Positions 13,539-23,700 of a stretch of DNA of 64,000 nt are shown one piece after another. The notes below the pieces were generated by a model. It saw only the letters and a program-made list of their open reading frames with translations, did no database searches and was not told the origin of the DNA. Source of the DNA: Galdieria partita (Eukaryota > Rhodophyta > Bangiophyceae > Galdieriales > Galdieriaceae); NCBI GenBank assembly GCA_025991245.1, contig BQMJ01000043.1, positions 62,001 through 126,000 of the forward strand, given 5' to 3'. How positions within the stretch are numbered: the stretch's first letter is position 1; the number at the start of each line of letters is the position of its first letter. The position numbers and the translations under genes are program-made.

Positions 13539-16500
13539 TTATACACTATACGAAAATCGAGTCAACTCTATTGCCAATGAAACCAAACCTTCCATAAAAT
13601 ATGCACTAGCATAAAGTCTAGCCAACCAATCCATGTAATCATCCCCATAATGAATATATAATGGTTCCTCTATTGTTTCGTATTCTTCTATAGGAATCGA
13701 TCCCCTTAGGAAATGCCATTCCAAATAGATACAATGAAGATAAAGAATACCTTGAGCCCTTTTCCATTGTTGGAGAGCAAGTAAAACTCTGTCATTCCAT
13801 GTTGTCTCTATTATTGGAAATGTCTCATAATCCATTCCAGTCAACTGTGGAATTTGTGACAAACCGCATTTGTTCTTTTTCCATTTCTTCATTTTTTGAA
13901 ATAACATACTTTGTCCTTTTGACAACCAGCGAAAGGAACTACTACTACCTAATGATCCTCCTCTCTTACAATGACGACTATCGAGGAATACTCTCTTCCA
14001 TTCTAACCAATGATGAGAATCATTCTCTCTCGGTAACTCCTCTCCTCGTTCAAGTATTTGTACAAATCTATTTGCCAAGGAAGGAGTTATCCAATCCAGT
14101 GTCACATCTTGAGCTTGCTCTAATTTGTCTTGGATAGGAAAATGTCTCTTCCATTGTTCTATGATAGAAACACTTAATAAGGAAAGCCAATGAAAAACTC
14201 GATGGTGAGCTTCATCTGCATTGTGTTCTGATGATAATGAAGATGTCTCATGGTGAGAATTGTTACTCAATGCATCCATATACTTTTCGAATCCAGTCAA
14301 CCAACTACGAGTAGCTACTTGTATTACGTTCATAGTAGTTTGCTGAGCAACATCAGCTATTCTCTTTTGAGCTTGTTGTGTGATATCTTTTAAAAACTCT
14401 GAACTTCGAAAGGTTTCCGTATGTGTCAGTTTGTACTCTATGAGACTCGTCAATTGTTTGGTTAAAGCCAACAAAGTGTTCCAATCTTCAGATAAAGCGT
14501 CATTCATACATGACAAGAAATGGGAACGAAAGGGAACACGATTCTTAAGCAACGGTACTCCACGACAAACAATAGCAAGTGCTTTCAGACGATATAGCAA
14601 ATCTTCTTCAACTCGTACAACTGTTAAAATATCTGTAGAAACAACACTTACACCAGTCGTTTCTAATATACCATTGCAAATAGAATCCAATACTGAGGAG
14701 ATATACGAAAACTCTTTCCACATATTATCCAAATGGAGTTGATGACATGCATCCTCAACGACAAAGTAATCACAAGTGGCCAACTTTGCATGAAAAGTCA
14801 CCATTTTCTCCAACAATGATGAGAGACAAGATTTTGTTTCCTCTAAAGCAGAAAATGGCAAAATCCAAGTATTCATCAATACAGCCATTGTGATACCCAA
14901 TAAAATTTGTAAGAAGCGAGTGACAGAGTAACGCCAAGTTTCATGAAATTCATATGGATTGAAATAATAGAGGATTAAAACATATTCTGTAAAGGCGAAT
15001 GTCAACAAAGTCTCTGAAATGGGACTCGTAAGAAATAAGACGGTCATAAAAGTGATAACAGTTAGATAGGCATCCAATAGATAACCATTGGTAGCTGTAT
15101 AAGGACGCAACATGATCAACGCACTTGCTAAACAGGCAAAGAATACGCCAAGAATATTGGCAATTCCATTCATCAGAGTACCTTCTGTGGATGGTTGCAT
15201 ATATAAAATATATGATAGCCATAACCAAGCTCCATTGAAATTCTCAAACTGTTCATAAAATGGACTCGCAAGTAAAAATGTCAAAATACTCAAACTGACC
15301 AACCATTTCTTAAGGAAGAATTGGAATTTGTTGTTCTTCATCAATGCTTTCCATTCATTAAATCCTTTAGGTATTCCTTTGAATACTTTTAGCCAGCCAT
15401 AAAAAGGCCAAGCTAGAACATCCAACGTTGAGAATATTTGGAGTTGAATAAGATGCCAAATGGAATAAGGCTCCATTCGAATGAGTAAATCGAGATGTCT
15501 ATCCAATAATCCCATATGATCTTTCAAACTATTTGTAATAACCATAAAATACATAAGAGGACCGTGATCAAAAATAGAAAGACTCGTTATTTCATTCTTG
15601 GAAACTGCTTGAAAATATTCCTTATAGATTTGAAGAAATTGAACTGAAAGTGAATTGGATAATCCTTGCCATTCCTTGGTATTATCTACTTGAAGTTGTT
15701 GAAGGAGCTTCATTCTATCACTCTGCATTTCTGATATTGTAATAGAATAGCGATGACATTTAGACGCCATCCAAGCAAAATAGAATTGTAGCCATTCCAC
15801 AAAAGATTTCCATTCTTTTAATACTTCATCGCTATAACGTCTCTGTCCCTTTGCCACAAGTATTTGTAGTGCTTGTACTGTATCCAAAAATGATTGCCAT
15901 TCGTTCATCAAAGAGTCCAAATATACTCCATTGGCACAAGTTGTAATATTCCATTCAAACGGGAGACATTTTCTCATTGCTTGAGTCTTTTCAAAATAGC
16001 CTTTTGCTTGAATCCAATGCTGCTGTATATCTCGTTCCAAAAAGATAGACTCCTTATTGTCCTCTGTAAAACAATGAAGCAATAATGAAGCTGTTTTGGA
16101 AAGTACCGTTCCCGTATGATCGAATGAAAGGGATAGAGAATGAAATATTTCTTGATGAATAAACTTTGGGAAAATAACGATGGACACTAACAAGGCACTC
16201 ATGTGAGCTAATATGGCTCCTATCATTGTTTCATAAAAAGTATTCCATAAAATATTATCATCTCCAGGCTTTCTACTATCTAAGAGGTTGAAAATGAAAT
16301 ATATTTCGCCATTACTGGTAATGAAACTGGTTTTCTGATAAGGATGTAAAGCTGTGAATAGTCCAGTTCCTATTGCTGCACTTGCTATAGTAAGCAAGTT
16401 ACTAGTTCCTGACAACCAAGCAGCTATATATCCAAAAGAAGCCCCAAATAGAAGAGAAGCAGTACTTTGCAAACAACCTAGTGACACAAAACCAAATTCT

Positions 16501-16721
16501 AACTGATCACTTGCAAAGGTTATGCTACATAAGAACATAATAATGGCAAGAGGGCCATATTCCAAGTGATAGAACTTTTGAGTAAACACCAGCACTGATA
16601 GCAACAAAAATCCAACAGTGGCACGACAAGCAAGTTTGAAAGTATTCTCTGAAAACCAACTTGTACGACTGCTTTTGGCAGTTGTCAAGTTTGTCACTTT
16701 ATCTGTTTGTTTCCTGCTCAT
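13539..16721 (-). CDS. Large FUSC/ALMT-like multi-spanning membrane protein
   Basis: One uninterrupted frame of 1060 residues. The ATG at 16721 was chosen because upstream codons in the frame lack an ATG. Residues about 30-190 contain a first cluster of roughly six hydrophobic helices (ACRATVGFLLLSVLVF and following), then about 270 hydrophilic residues, then a second cluster at about 470-640 (with FLLASPFYEQFENFNGAW), then a long soluble C-terminal part. Two six-helix clusters separated by cytosolic regions is the layout of FUSC / YccS-type and aluminium-activated malate transporter proteins, which move aromatic acids or organic anions. Family assignment rests on layout and general similarity, not on a catalytic motif. 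The start lies 128 bp from the divergent CysRS start, so they share a promoter region. Confidence 0.65.
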   Translation of the reverse strand: MSRKQTDKVTNLTTAKSSRTSWFSENTFKLACRATVGFLLLSVLVFTQKFYHLEYGPLAIIMFLCSITFASDQLEFGFVSLGCLQSTASLLFGASFGYIAAWLSGTSNLLTIASAAIGTGLFTALHPYQKTSFITSNGEIYFIFNLLDSRKPGDDNILWNTFYETMIGAILAHMSALLVSIVIFPKFIHQEIFHSLSLSFDHTGTVLSKTASLLLHCFTEDNKESIFLERDIQQHWIQAKGYFEKTQAMRKCLPFEWNITTCANGVYLDSLMNEWQSFLDTVQALQILVAKGQRRYSDEVLKEWKSFVEWLQFYFAWMASKCHRYSITISEMQSDRMKLLQQLQVDNTKEWQGLSNSLSVQFLQIYKEYFQAVSKNEITSLSIFDHGPLMYFMVITNSLKDHMGLLDRHLDLLIRMEPYSIWHLIQLQIFSTLDVLAWPFYGWLKVFKGIPKGFNEWKALMKNNKFQFFLKKWLVSLSILTFLLASPFYEQFENFNGAWLWLSYILYMQPSTEGTLMNGIANILGVFFACLASALIMLRPYTATNGYLLDAYLTVITFMTVLFLTSPISETLLTFAFTEYVLILYYFNPYEFHETWRYSVTRFLQILLGITMAVLMNTWILPFSALEETKSCLSSLLEKMVTFHAKLATCDYFVVEDACHQLHLDNMWKEFSYISSVLDSICNGILETTGVSVVSTDILTVVRVEEDLLYRLKALAIVCRGVPLLKNRVPFRSHFLSCMNDALSEDWNTLLALTKQLTSLIEYKLTHTETFRSSEFLKDITQQAQKRIADVAQQTTMNVIQVATRSWLTGFEKYMDALSNNSHHETSSLSSEHNADEAHHRVFHWLSLLSVSIIEQWKRHFPIQDKLEQAQDVTLDWITPSLANRFVQILERGEELPRENDSHHWLEWKRVFLDSRHCKRGGSLGSSSSFRWLSKGQSMLFQKMKKWKKNKCGLSQIPQLTGMDYETFPIIETTWNDRVLLALQQWKRAQGILYLHCIYLEWHFLRGSIPIEEYETIEEPLYIHYGDDYMDWLARLYASAYFMEGLVSLAIELTRFSYSV

Positions 16722-16849
16722 GCCTCTTTGGTGATGATAGTTCAACTTGGATGCTTTGGGAATAGTTTCATTGCTTCAACTTTTCATCTTTCTTCCAATC
16801 AAAACTCCATCGGGAGAAAAGTTTTCAGAGTTGTCATTTTTTCCAATAT

Positions 16850-18604
16850 ATGTACGGTTGTACAACTACTAGACGATTGTATCCATCTTTGTTTCATTTG
16901 CCAAAGGTTCGTCACTTTGCAAAAAAAGTATGTGCTCAGCTTAGAAACTTGGTATCGAAACAAGACGTCACGGATTCACATTCACCATCTCGTTATCACT
17001 TGCAGCCTTTTATTCGAAGTAGTCTTGTAGAGTCTGGAACAGAACATTTACAACCTCTTTGTTATGCCTCAGATATTTCATCTTCCTACTTGTCTTGGTA
17101 TATTTGTGGTCCAACTGTTTATGATGAAGCTCATATAGGCCATGCTCGAACTTATGTTACTTTTGATATTATACGTCGGATATTGGAAGATTATTTTCAC
17201 TTTCGTGTTTTTCTAGCTATGGGAATAACCGATATAGATGATAAGATTATAAACAAAGCACGCGAGAACCAAACAACTGTATTGGATATTGCTAGTAAAT
17301 ATACGATACAATTCTTTCGTGATATGAAAGCTCTAGGTGTTCGTAGTCCGGATGCCATTTTAGCAGTTAGTCAACATATTCCGACAATCATTTTATTTAT
17401 ACAAAAGTTGATAGATCATGAAATGGCATATGTGACAGAAAGTGGTGTTTACTTTGCCGTTGATCGTTTGCCATACCGATATGGTCGTTTTCGTCGTATA
17501 GAATCGCAGTGTACAAGTTGGGACCAAGAAAGTGATTATTTACAAGACAAACGTGACATTCGAGACTTTGTGTTATGGAAGCGTTGTTCCAGTGAAGATG
17601 AACCAGGATGGGAAAGTCCTTGGATGACTTGCAAAGGTCGACCAGGATGGCATGTGGAATGTTCTGCAATGATCAATGCATTGTTTGGATCAGAGTTGGA
17701 TATTCACAGTGGAGGAATAGATTTGTTATTTCCTCATCATGAAAATGAGTTGGCACAATGTTGTGCTTATCTTGAAAAAGAAAATTGGTGTCGATATTGG
17801 TTACATACAGGACATCTTTCCATTGCAGGTAGAAAGATGTCCAAGTCACTCAAAAACTTTGTTACTATACAAGAAATGTTATCCAACCAAGAGATGAGTG
17901 CTAAGGAGTTTAGAATGTTTTGTTTATTACATCATTATCAGTCACCTGTTGAATATGGAAAAGAAGAAATAGAGGAAGCCAAACAAACTTGGAAAAGATT
18001 AGTAGAGTTGGATCAACGTTGTCATTGTTTTTTTCATCAACATGAACATTTGGAATATGCTATTTCGGTATCACCAACAACTATAGCAACCGAAATGTCC
18101 TATAAGCAACAAATAGTTGAATGGAAAGCACAAATTGCATACAATTTATCGATGAATTTGAACACTCCGTTGGTCATTCAAACTTTACTTGTTCAATGCA
18201 GACATATGCATCGCTGGATGGATGAATGGGAAAACGATACAAATAATCGTATTAAAACTATTACTCGATTGGGAATACTAAGAGATGCCTATCGATATAT
18301 TCATAAGTTATTCGATATCTTTGGACTAGAGCTACCCAGTCATTCAGATAAAGGCAAGTCGTATCATTCAAGAGATGATGAATGGATAGAAATCATTGCA
18401 AAGTTTCGTCAGAGGCTTAGAACTGTCTTGAAGGATAAGACTATTGAGGATCAACAACTGCGAAAACGAATATTTGATATTTGCGATGTGATTCGAGATG
18501 AGGAACTGAAAAGGATGAATACTCAATTGAAAGATAATAAGGATGATTCCTATCAATGGCATTATATGTCTAATCATGAAAACAATTCCAACAAAGTTTC
18601 ATAA
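16850..18604 (+). CDS. CARS: Cysteinyl-tRNA synthetase, probably organellar
   Basis: A single exon encoding 584 residues. The enzyme charges tRNA-Cys. Seen in order: the zinc-ligand cysteine in ICGPTVYDEAHIGHARTY together with the HIGH motif, MGITDIDDKII, the second zinc ligand in GRPGWHVECSAM, FPHHENELAQ carrying the remaining histidine and glutamate ligands, and the KMSKS motif as GRKMSKSLKNF. The N-terminal 70 residues before the core are rich in Arg, Lys, Ser and Phe and lack acidic residues at the start, which suits a plastid or mitochondrial transit peptide. The TAA at 18602-18604 is one base away from the stop codon of the convergent kinase gene, so the mRNAs must overlap tail to tail. 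Confidence 0.92.
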   Translation: MYGCTTTRRLYPSLFHLPKVRHFAKKVCAQLRNLVSKQDVTDSHSPSRYHLQPFIRSSLVESGTEHLQPLCYASDISSSYLSWYICGPTVYDEAHIGHARTYVTFDIIRRILEDYFHFRVFLAMGITDIDDKIINKARENQTTVLDIASKYTIQFFRDMKALGVRSPDAILAVSQHIPTIILFIQKLIDHEMAYVTESGVYFAVDRLPYRYGRFRRIESQCTSWDQESDYLQDKRDIRDFVLWKRCSSEDEPGWESPWMTCKGRPGWHVECSAMINALFGSELDIHSGGIDLLFPHHENELAQCCAYLEKENWCRYWLHTGHLSIAGRKMSKSLKNFVTIQEMLSNQEMSAKEFRMFCLLHHYQSPVEYGKEEIEEAKQTWKRLVELDQRCHCFFHQHEHLEYAISVSPTTIATEMSYKQQIVEWKAQIAYNLSMNLNTPLVIQTLLVQCRHMHRWMDEWENDTNNRIKTITRLGILRDAYRYIHKLFDIFGLELPSHSDKGKSYHSRDDEWIEIIAKFRQRLRTVLKDKTIEDQQLRKRIFDICDVIRDEELKRMNTQLKDNKDDSYQWHYMSNHENNSNKVS

Positions 18605-18605
18605 G

Positions 18606-19922
18606 TTATAACAAGTCAAAAATATGTTTCTCTGTTCCTTTGGATGTAACAGGAGACTCCAAGTTTATCAAAGTTGAGTCTTCATTAGGAATAGAATGTT
18701 GAGTATCCTTTCCATTGTCTTCTTCATCAACACAACCAAAGCAAGCCCAATCTTCTTCAACTGATCCAACGACTGGTTCTGTTCACATAGGTTACAGGAA
18801 TTGATCAGAAAATAACAATGTTTCTTACCAAATGGATGGATAGATTGGTTTGTGTGCAACGACTTCAATAAACAAACAACATCATTTGCAGTTGGTCTCT
18901 TGTCTGGTTCAACTTGTAACATGTCCAAAATAAGTTGTCTTAATACAACGGAATATGAAGGAACTGTCGGAATGTCCACTTTACCATTCAATATTTGAAC
19001 AGCAGAACTTGGCAGTCAAGATAAGTTACATAATCTGTTCTCTTATAGCTTTCTACTTACCCAGTTTCAAAAGGATGTTTTCTATAACATAAAATATACA
19101 AAATACAACCCAATGCCCATATATCTACTTTTTCTGTCAACTTCTGAGAATATTCATGAGTAACTCAATATCAACCTAAAACTAATAACTTACTCGTTTT
19201 CCATACAAATCCACCATTTCTGGAGCACGATACATAAAAGTACTTTGTTTCTGAAGAATATATTCTTGTTCAAAACGTTCCTTCCTGTTGGTTATTTCGG
19301 TGTTATTAAAACAACAACTGCCAAAGTCACATAATTTGAAACAATTGTCTAAAGTACTTTTGAGTAAATTTTCCAGTTTAATATCTCTATGTGAAATAGG
19401 AGGATGTTGTGCATGTAAGTGAGCCACTGCTGAACATGCGTCTTGAAACACTTGAACTATTTGTTGTTCCGACCAATAATCTTCCACTTTGCCACTTGTT
19501 AAAAATAGAGCTTCCGCTAAACTCTTACCATCACATAGCTCGAGCAATATCAACACTTCTTTGCTTTCCTTTTCAAGGTTTCTGGTTTGAGAACCATAAT
19601 ATCTTACAATATTATGATGGTGAGGAAGCAATTGCAATACTCGCACTTCTGTCGATGCCATTTCAAAGGATTCTTTGTCCATACAAAGTGTTCTTTTCAG
19701 TGCAAACTGTTCCAACGAATCTTCATCAGTTGCCTTGTAAATAAAGGAAAATCCACCTTCTGCTAAGAGAGACCCAACCTGCACTCTTCTTTCACCGAAT
19801 ACAAGTCTAGTTCCTTGATATGCTTGTCCAATAGGTTTATTGGATGAAGAAGAAGAGAAACTTTGACAAGTATCATATAGATTGGCTGCTTCGGTCAACG
19901 CTCTTTTAACTGCCCGAAACAT
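18606..19922 (-). CDS. AAK1/GAK (NAK-family) serine/threonine kinase
   Basis: Four exons on the minus strand, 19194-19922, 19061-19143, 18829-19007 and 18606-18778, with introns of 50, 53 and 50 bp, encode 387 residues. NAK-family kinases phosphorylate clathrin adaptor subunits and act in vesicle traffic. The kinase domain spans about residues 45-310: glycine loop LLAEGGFSFIY, lysine in FALKRT, catalytic HRDIKLENLL, and KLCDFGSCC where DFG is followed by serine as in this family, then MYRAPEMVDLYGKR joined across the first splice to KLTEKVDIWALGC. The last exon encodes an acidic tail with EEDWACFG and no known domain. No DnaJ or long proline/glutamine tail is present, unlike animal GAK and AAK1. 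Confidence 0.85.
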
Positions 19923-19971
19923 AACTACTCTCTACGTACAATGGGTGAAAGGATTTGTGGACTAAAAGATT

Positions 19972-20486
19972 ATGAAGGATACTCGTCATTTCGTTGCGAA
20001 GCGTTCTACTCGACAGAAAAAGTCCACTTATTCTATAGACAAGTCTTTAATAGATAGTGAAGCCTCCCATGCTTTATTAGGCACGTTGCAATGGAAGTGA
20101 TTAGGAAGTTTGGATAACTGACTTTCCCGTAGACCAACTAATATTCGTGAACAAACAACATCAAGAAACGTTAGAAACGACACCAAAAGCCCATTTTCAG
20201 GAAACCAAGTCGAAAGTGGAAGCCTTTTTGTCAAAATTGCGGGATGAAAATGAAAAGTTGTTGCAGAGCCGTTCGTATACTGTGGATATGGAACCAAGTC
20301 AAGAAGAAGAGAGTTTTATTGAAATGGTAAGGTTTCTTATGGATTGGAGAATAAGTGTTGAAGAGTTTGTATATTTTGGTCTTGAAGAATATTTTTGTGG
20401 ATCATTCTTTGGGACAACTCGTGAAAGATGAAGAGGAAGCTTGTATAGAAAAGCCTCTAGTAGAAGAGATAGATAATAGGCAATAG
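19972..20486 (+). CDS. Small coiled-coil protein of unknown function
   Basis: A proposed three-exon gene, 19972-20056, 20133-20326 and 20388-20486, with introns of 76 and 61 bp, giving 125 residues. The first exon is very basic (MKDTRHFVAKRSTRQKKS). The second has a heptad-like charged helix with FLSKLRDENEKLLQ, then an acidic stretch EEESFIEM. The third is acidic (KDEEEACIEKPLVEEID). Splices keep one frame throughout, but I have no family match to confirm them. Downstream, around 20525-20630, another frame reads as cysteine pairs; it could be an extra exon or chance. The gene sits between the divergent kinase (49 bp from start to start) and acetyl-CoA carboxylase. Confidence 0.4.
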
Positions 20487-20771
20487 TTTAGAAAGTATTT
20501 TAGTTTTCTTTGTCAAAACAACTCGAGAAGAACAAAGACAACCCATTCTCGAACTCTTTTGTTGGGTTTGTCCATTGGAAGAAAAGTTTTGTTGGTTTTG
20601 TTTGGACACTGATTGCAAGTAACCAATATTTTGTATTGGTATATATAAAGTTAGTGAATAGAATTGTTGTGTATAATAATAAGAAAGCAAATATTTATTT
20701 TTACTAGGGAGTAACTTGGTTTATCGGAGAACTGTTGCCATACTTGAACACTACGGAATAGATATATATAT

Positions 20772-23700
20772 ATGGATTTGAACGCTACAAGAAACCAAAA
20801 TAGATACGCCATTCAAACAAATACTATAGAAGAATATGTAAAGCTCTGTCAAGGAAAAAGAGTTATTAGAAAGGTTCGCTTCTTACTGTACTTTGTAGGC
20901 ATCCATTCACTTTGAGCTTCTTTGAACAACTAGGTATTGATTGCGAATAATGGCATCGCAGCTGTAAAGGCCATTAGGTCTATGAGAAAGTGGCTTTATG
21001 AAGTATTTGGAGACGAGCGTTTGATAGAATTTGTGTCGATGGCAACACCTGAAGATATCCGTGCAAACGCAGAGTATGTGAGACTAGCCGATCAATTGGT
21101 TCCAGTACCCGGAGGTTCCAACAACTTTAATTATGCAAATGTCGAACTTATTGTGGATATTGCAGAACGCTTTCAAGTTGATGCAGTATGGGCTGGTTGG
21201 GGCCACGCTTCCGAGAATCCACGATTACCAGAACGTTTATCGCATATTGGAGTAACTTTTTTAGGTCCCAATGCGACTGCTATGCGTGCTTTGGGAGATA
21301 AGATATCTTCAACGCTATTGGCACAATCCGTTGGAATTCCTGTAGTGCCTTGGTCAGGTTTTGGAGTAACAGTCGATTATCGCTCTCAAGGTATTCCTGA
21401 AGATATATTTCAGAAAACTTGCATTTTCAGCGAATCTCAAGCAGTACAAGTAGCCAATGAAATTGGTTATCCAGTAATGTTGAAGGCTTCAGAAGGCGGT
21501 GGTGGAAAGGGAATTCGAATGGCACATCATGTCGATGAAATCAACAAAGCCTATCGACAAGTAAAAGGTGAAGTTCCGGGTAGCCCTATATTTATGATGA
21601 AAGTAGTTTCTGATGCTAAGCATTTGGAAGTTCAAGTTATTGCAGACGAATACGGAAATGCAGTTGCATTGTATGGACGAGATTGTTCCGTTCAAAGACG
21701 ACATCAGAAAATGGTTGAAGAAGGTCCCGTGATAGCAGCAGCTTCTAATCTTTGGTCAGAGATGGAACATTCAGCTGTTCGACTCGCTAAAGAAGTGGGT
21801 TATTGTGGTGCTGGGACTGTAGAATATTTATATCGTGGAAGTCCTGAAGAAGGAGAATTTTATTTTTTGGAACTCAATCCACGACTTCAAGTAGAGCATC
21901 CAGTGACAGAGTGGATAACAGATCTCAATCTTCCAGCAATACAGTTGCAAATTGCTATGGGAATTCCTTTGACGCGTATTCCTAGTTTAAGAACATTTCA
22001 TCAATGGGAACCCTTTTCTAGTGATTGTAATGCTAATCTCGACAACAACAATAACAGCAATGATATTCATATGGAGAACACTTTAGCTCCAGAAAGAAGA
22101 AAATGTCCAAATGGTCACGTGATAGCTGTTAGAATTACAGCAGAGAATCCCGATGAAGGTTTTCAACCTACTTCTGGAGCCATTCAAGAATTAGCATTTC
22201 GGAATACTCCCAATATTTGGGGTTATTTTTCAGTCGGTACTAGTGGAGGTGTTCATGAATATTCGGATTCTCAGTTTGGTCATTTGTTTGCTTGGGGTGA
22301 AGATAGAGAAATGTCGAGACGAAATATGGTATTGGCATTGAAAGAATTGAGTATTCGTGGAGAAATTAGAACAGCAACAGAATATATTGTTCGGTTGTTA
22401 GAGTCTGAAGACTTTAAGACATGTCGTGTTACTACAGAATGGTTGGATGGCTTAATAGCATCAAAAGCCATTACGGAAAAGCCGTCAACTGAACTTGCAG
22501 TCATTGCTGGAGCAGTTTGCAAAGCTTGTTCCATGTTGGAATCACATTCATCGGAATATATTTCGTGTTTGGTTCGAGGTCAACTACCTCCCAAAGATTT
22601 GAGTCTGATTGAATTCCCTATTGAGCTTGTATATGAGAATTATCGTTATTGTTTTTTGGTTTCTCGAAAAGGGCCAGTGAGTTTCAATGTAAGTTGTTAT
22701 GATACGCACGTAAAGCTTGAACCAACTTGAACTTTGTTATGTAGGTGAGTCTGAATGGTTCTCAAGTGGATGTCGAAGTGAGATATTTTGCAGATGGAGG
22801 TCGATTACTATTAGTAGATGGTCATTCTCATGTAGCTTATTTAAGAGAGGAAGCTCTTTGTACGAGACTTACATTAGATGGAAAGACATGTGTGTTTCCT
22901 AAAGGAAATGATCCGACACAAATCAAGTCTCATGTGAATGGAAAACTGGTTCGATATTTAGTGAAAGAAAATGATAAAGTTTCTGTTAAAGCGCCCATTG
23001 CAGAGTTGGAAGCAATGAAGATGTACATTACTGTATATGCCACAGCGGGTGGTCGAGTTCATTTACTTAAATCGGATGGTGCATCTGTAGAGATTGGAGA
23101 GATTCTTGCAACCTTACAACTAGATAATGAGTCTGAAGTGAAGAGACCCATTCCTTTTCAGGGTCAACTTCCAGCGATGAGGCCTCCAAGTGCACCAAGT
23201 AATAAACCTTATCAAAAATTGAGGATTTGTAAGTCTTCAATTCAAATGATAATGGATGGTTATGACGCAAACGAGAATTGTATGACAGAGTTTCTGGAGT
23301 TGCTGTTCAATCCACAAGTGGCATTTGGCGAAATTCATGAAGTAGTATCTGAGTTGGTTTCTTATCTTCCCAAGCATATATATGTAAGTAGTTTTTTCAA
23401 TTGTTTTCAGTTGAATCCAATCTTGTACTATACTGTATAGGATAATCTGATTCATATTTTGGAGTCTCTCTGGAACGAAACTGTAGAATATTCTTCCTTG
23501 TCCAAAACCAAAAGAGTTGAAAGTGGTTTGCCATCAGAAAAGGAGAATTGGGAAACGAAACAAGACACAAACCTTTCCATTCCTTTTGAAACAACCATAG
23601 ATGATAGAGTCTCGGATAAAGTGAAACAAATGATTCAGTTATTGGACCAACATCGAAGTAGTTTAAGAACATGTGAAAGAGACGAATTTCTTCAAAAGGT

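Noticed and set aside
13799-14742. Several plus-strand frames within the FUSC-like gene
   Set aside because: They are antisense shadows of a long, well-structured membrane protein and have no domain character.
20510-20640. Frame downstream of the small coiled-coil gene reading FCWVCPLEEKFCWFC, like paired zinc ligands
   Set aside because: The cysteine pairs come from a near-perfect short DNA repeat (TTTTGTTGG twice), no start or clean splice connects it, and it lies after a plausible stop.
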